NCBI GenBank assembly: GCA_964383535.1
Contig: CAYLHS010000118.1
Location: 1 to 5,006 of the forward strand
From: CAYLHS01 sp964383535
Lineage (GTDB): Bacteria; Actinomycetota; Acidimicrobiia; Spongiisociales; UBA4744
DNA length: 5,006 bases
Reading direction: 5' to 3'
Shown here one piece after another: positions 4,536-5,006 of this stretch. The position numbers were made by a program, and so were the translations under genes. The notes under the pieces are model-generated. The model was not told the DNA's origin. It made no database searches and saw nothing but the letters and a program-made list of their open reading frames with translations. Each line of letters begins with the position of its first letter. Within the stretch, counting starts at the first letter, position 1.

Positions 4536-5006
4536 GAGCTATCCACGGTTCAACGTCTCCGACCGGATCGAGCACTGGGTTCAGTCCGTCTCGTTCACGG
4601 TGCTCGCCATCACCGGCCTGGTTCAGAAGTGGCCCGAACTCGGATTGACGGACACGATCATCAACTGGCTCGGCGGGATCGAGACCACGCGACTCATCCA
4701 CCATGTCGCCGCAGCGGTGCTCCTGTTCGCGGTCATCTACCACATCGGCACAGCTGGCTACCGGCTCTACGTCCTCCGGCAAGGCAAGCTGATATACCCG
4801 AGTATGCGCGACGCCTGGGCGGCGATTCATGCCGTCGGCTACAACCTGGGCTTGCGGCAGGAACCGCCCAAGGAGGGGCACTTCACGTTCGCCGAGAAGG
4901 CGGAGTACCTGGCGGTTGTCTGGGGGACCGCAGTGATGGCCATCACCGGGTTCATGATGTGGAACCCCATCGCGACCACGGCACTCCTCCCGGGCCAGTT
5001 CATCCC
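4528..5006 (+). CDS. Cytochrome b subunit, FdnI/HydC-like, N-terminal part
   Basis: The first 159 residues of a membrane di-haem b cytochrome; the gene runs past the window end. RFNVSDRIEHWVQS at 7-20 is the classic start of the family, with His16 entering helix I (about 18-36, ending TGLVQKWP). Helix II (about 57-80) begins RLIHHVAA and has His58, His59 and His72. A cytoplasmic loop with basic residues follows (84-125), and helix III (about 127-146) ends AITGFMMWNP. In E. coli FdnI the b-haems are held by one His in helix I, one in helix II and two in helix IV. His16 and His58 fit the first two; helix IV is outside the window. Such subunits exchange electrons between b-haems and menaquinone. 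The 8-bp overlap with the nonaheme gene says the c-cytochrome is its partner, rather than a formate dehydrogenase or hydrogenase, though further subunits may follow downstream. Confidence 0.9.
   Translation, partial: MTESYPRFNVSDRIEHWVQSVSFTVLAITGLVQKWPELGLTDTIINWLGGIETTRLIHHVAAAVLLFAVIYHIGTAGYRLYVLRQGKLIYPSMRDAWAAIHAVGYNLGLRQEPPKEGHFTFAEKAEYLAVVWGTAVMAITGFMMWNPIATTALLPGQFI

Overview
The window is GC-rich, densely packed DNA that looks like a chromosomal segment of a high-GC bacterium. The gene style points to Actinomycetota, perhaps an early-branching class such as Acidimicrobiia: short intergenic gaps, ATGA overlaps, several genes with no clear Shine-Dalgarno, a FadD-like acyl-CoA ligase and an FMN split-barrel protein. 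This placement is an inference from gene content, not from a marker gene.

Left part, minus strand (1-1651). Reading right to left, a CcmH-type cytochrome c maturation protein is translationally coupled (ATGA) to a CcmI/CycH-like membrane protein with a coiled-coil head and a TPR tail. After a 77-bp gap comes the 5' part of an AMP-forming acyl-CoA ligase, which runs off the window edge. Middle part: a plus-strand gene for an unrecognised P-loop protein (1717-2673) meets a minus-strand FMN-binding pyridoxamine-oxidase-like gene (2619-3254), and their 3' ends overlap by 55 bp.

Right part, plus strand (3381-5006). A secreted, C-terminally anchored nonaheme c-type cytochrome overlaps by 8 bp the start of a FdnI/HydC-like membrane cytochrome b, which continues past the window. 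Together they have the architecture of Geobacter CbcL (nine c-hemes plus a diheme b-type membrane domain), but split into two genes. The likely job is electron exchange between the membrane quinone pool and extracytoplasmic carriers. The cytochrome c appears to be built from one N-terminal heme plus four tandem diheme modules.

Two themes link the parts. The CcmH/CcmI pair serves haem attachment and lies about 1.7 kb from a protein that needs nine haems attached. Each of the two divergent intergenic regions carries a perfect inverted repeat at a possible promoter: GGTATC-N6-GATACC at 1668-1685 and GATGATGT-N3-ACATCATC at 3335-3353. No RNA genes, insertion sequences, CRISPR arrays or phage genes were seen. 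No gene-free stretch reaches 300 bp.
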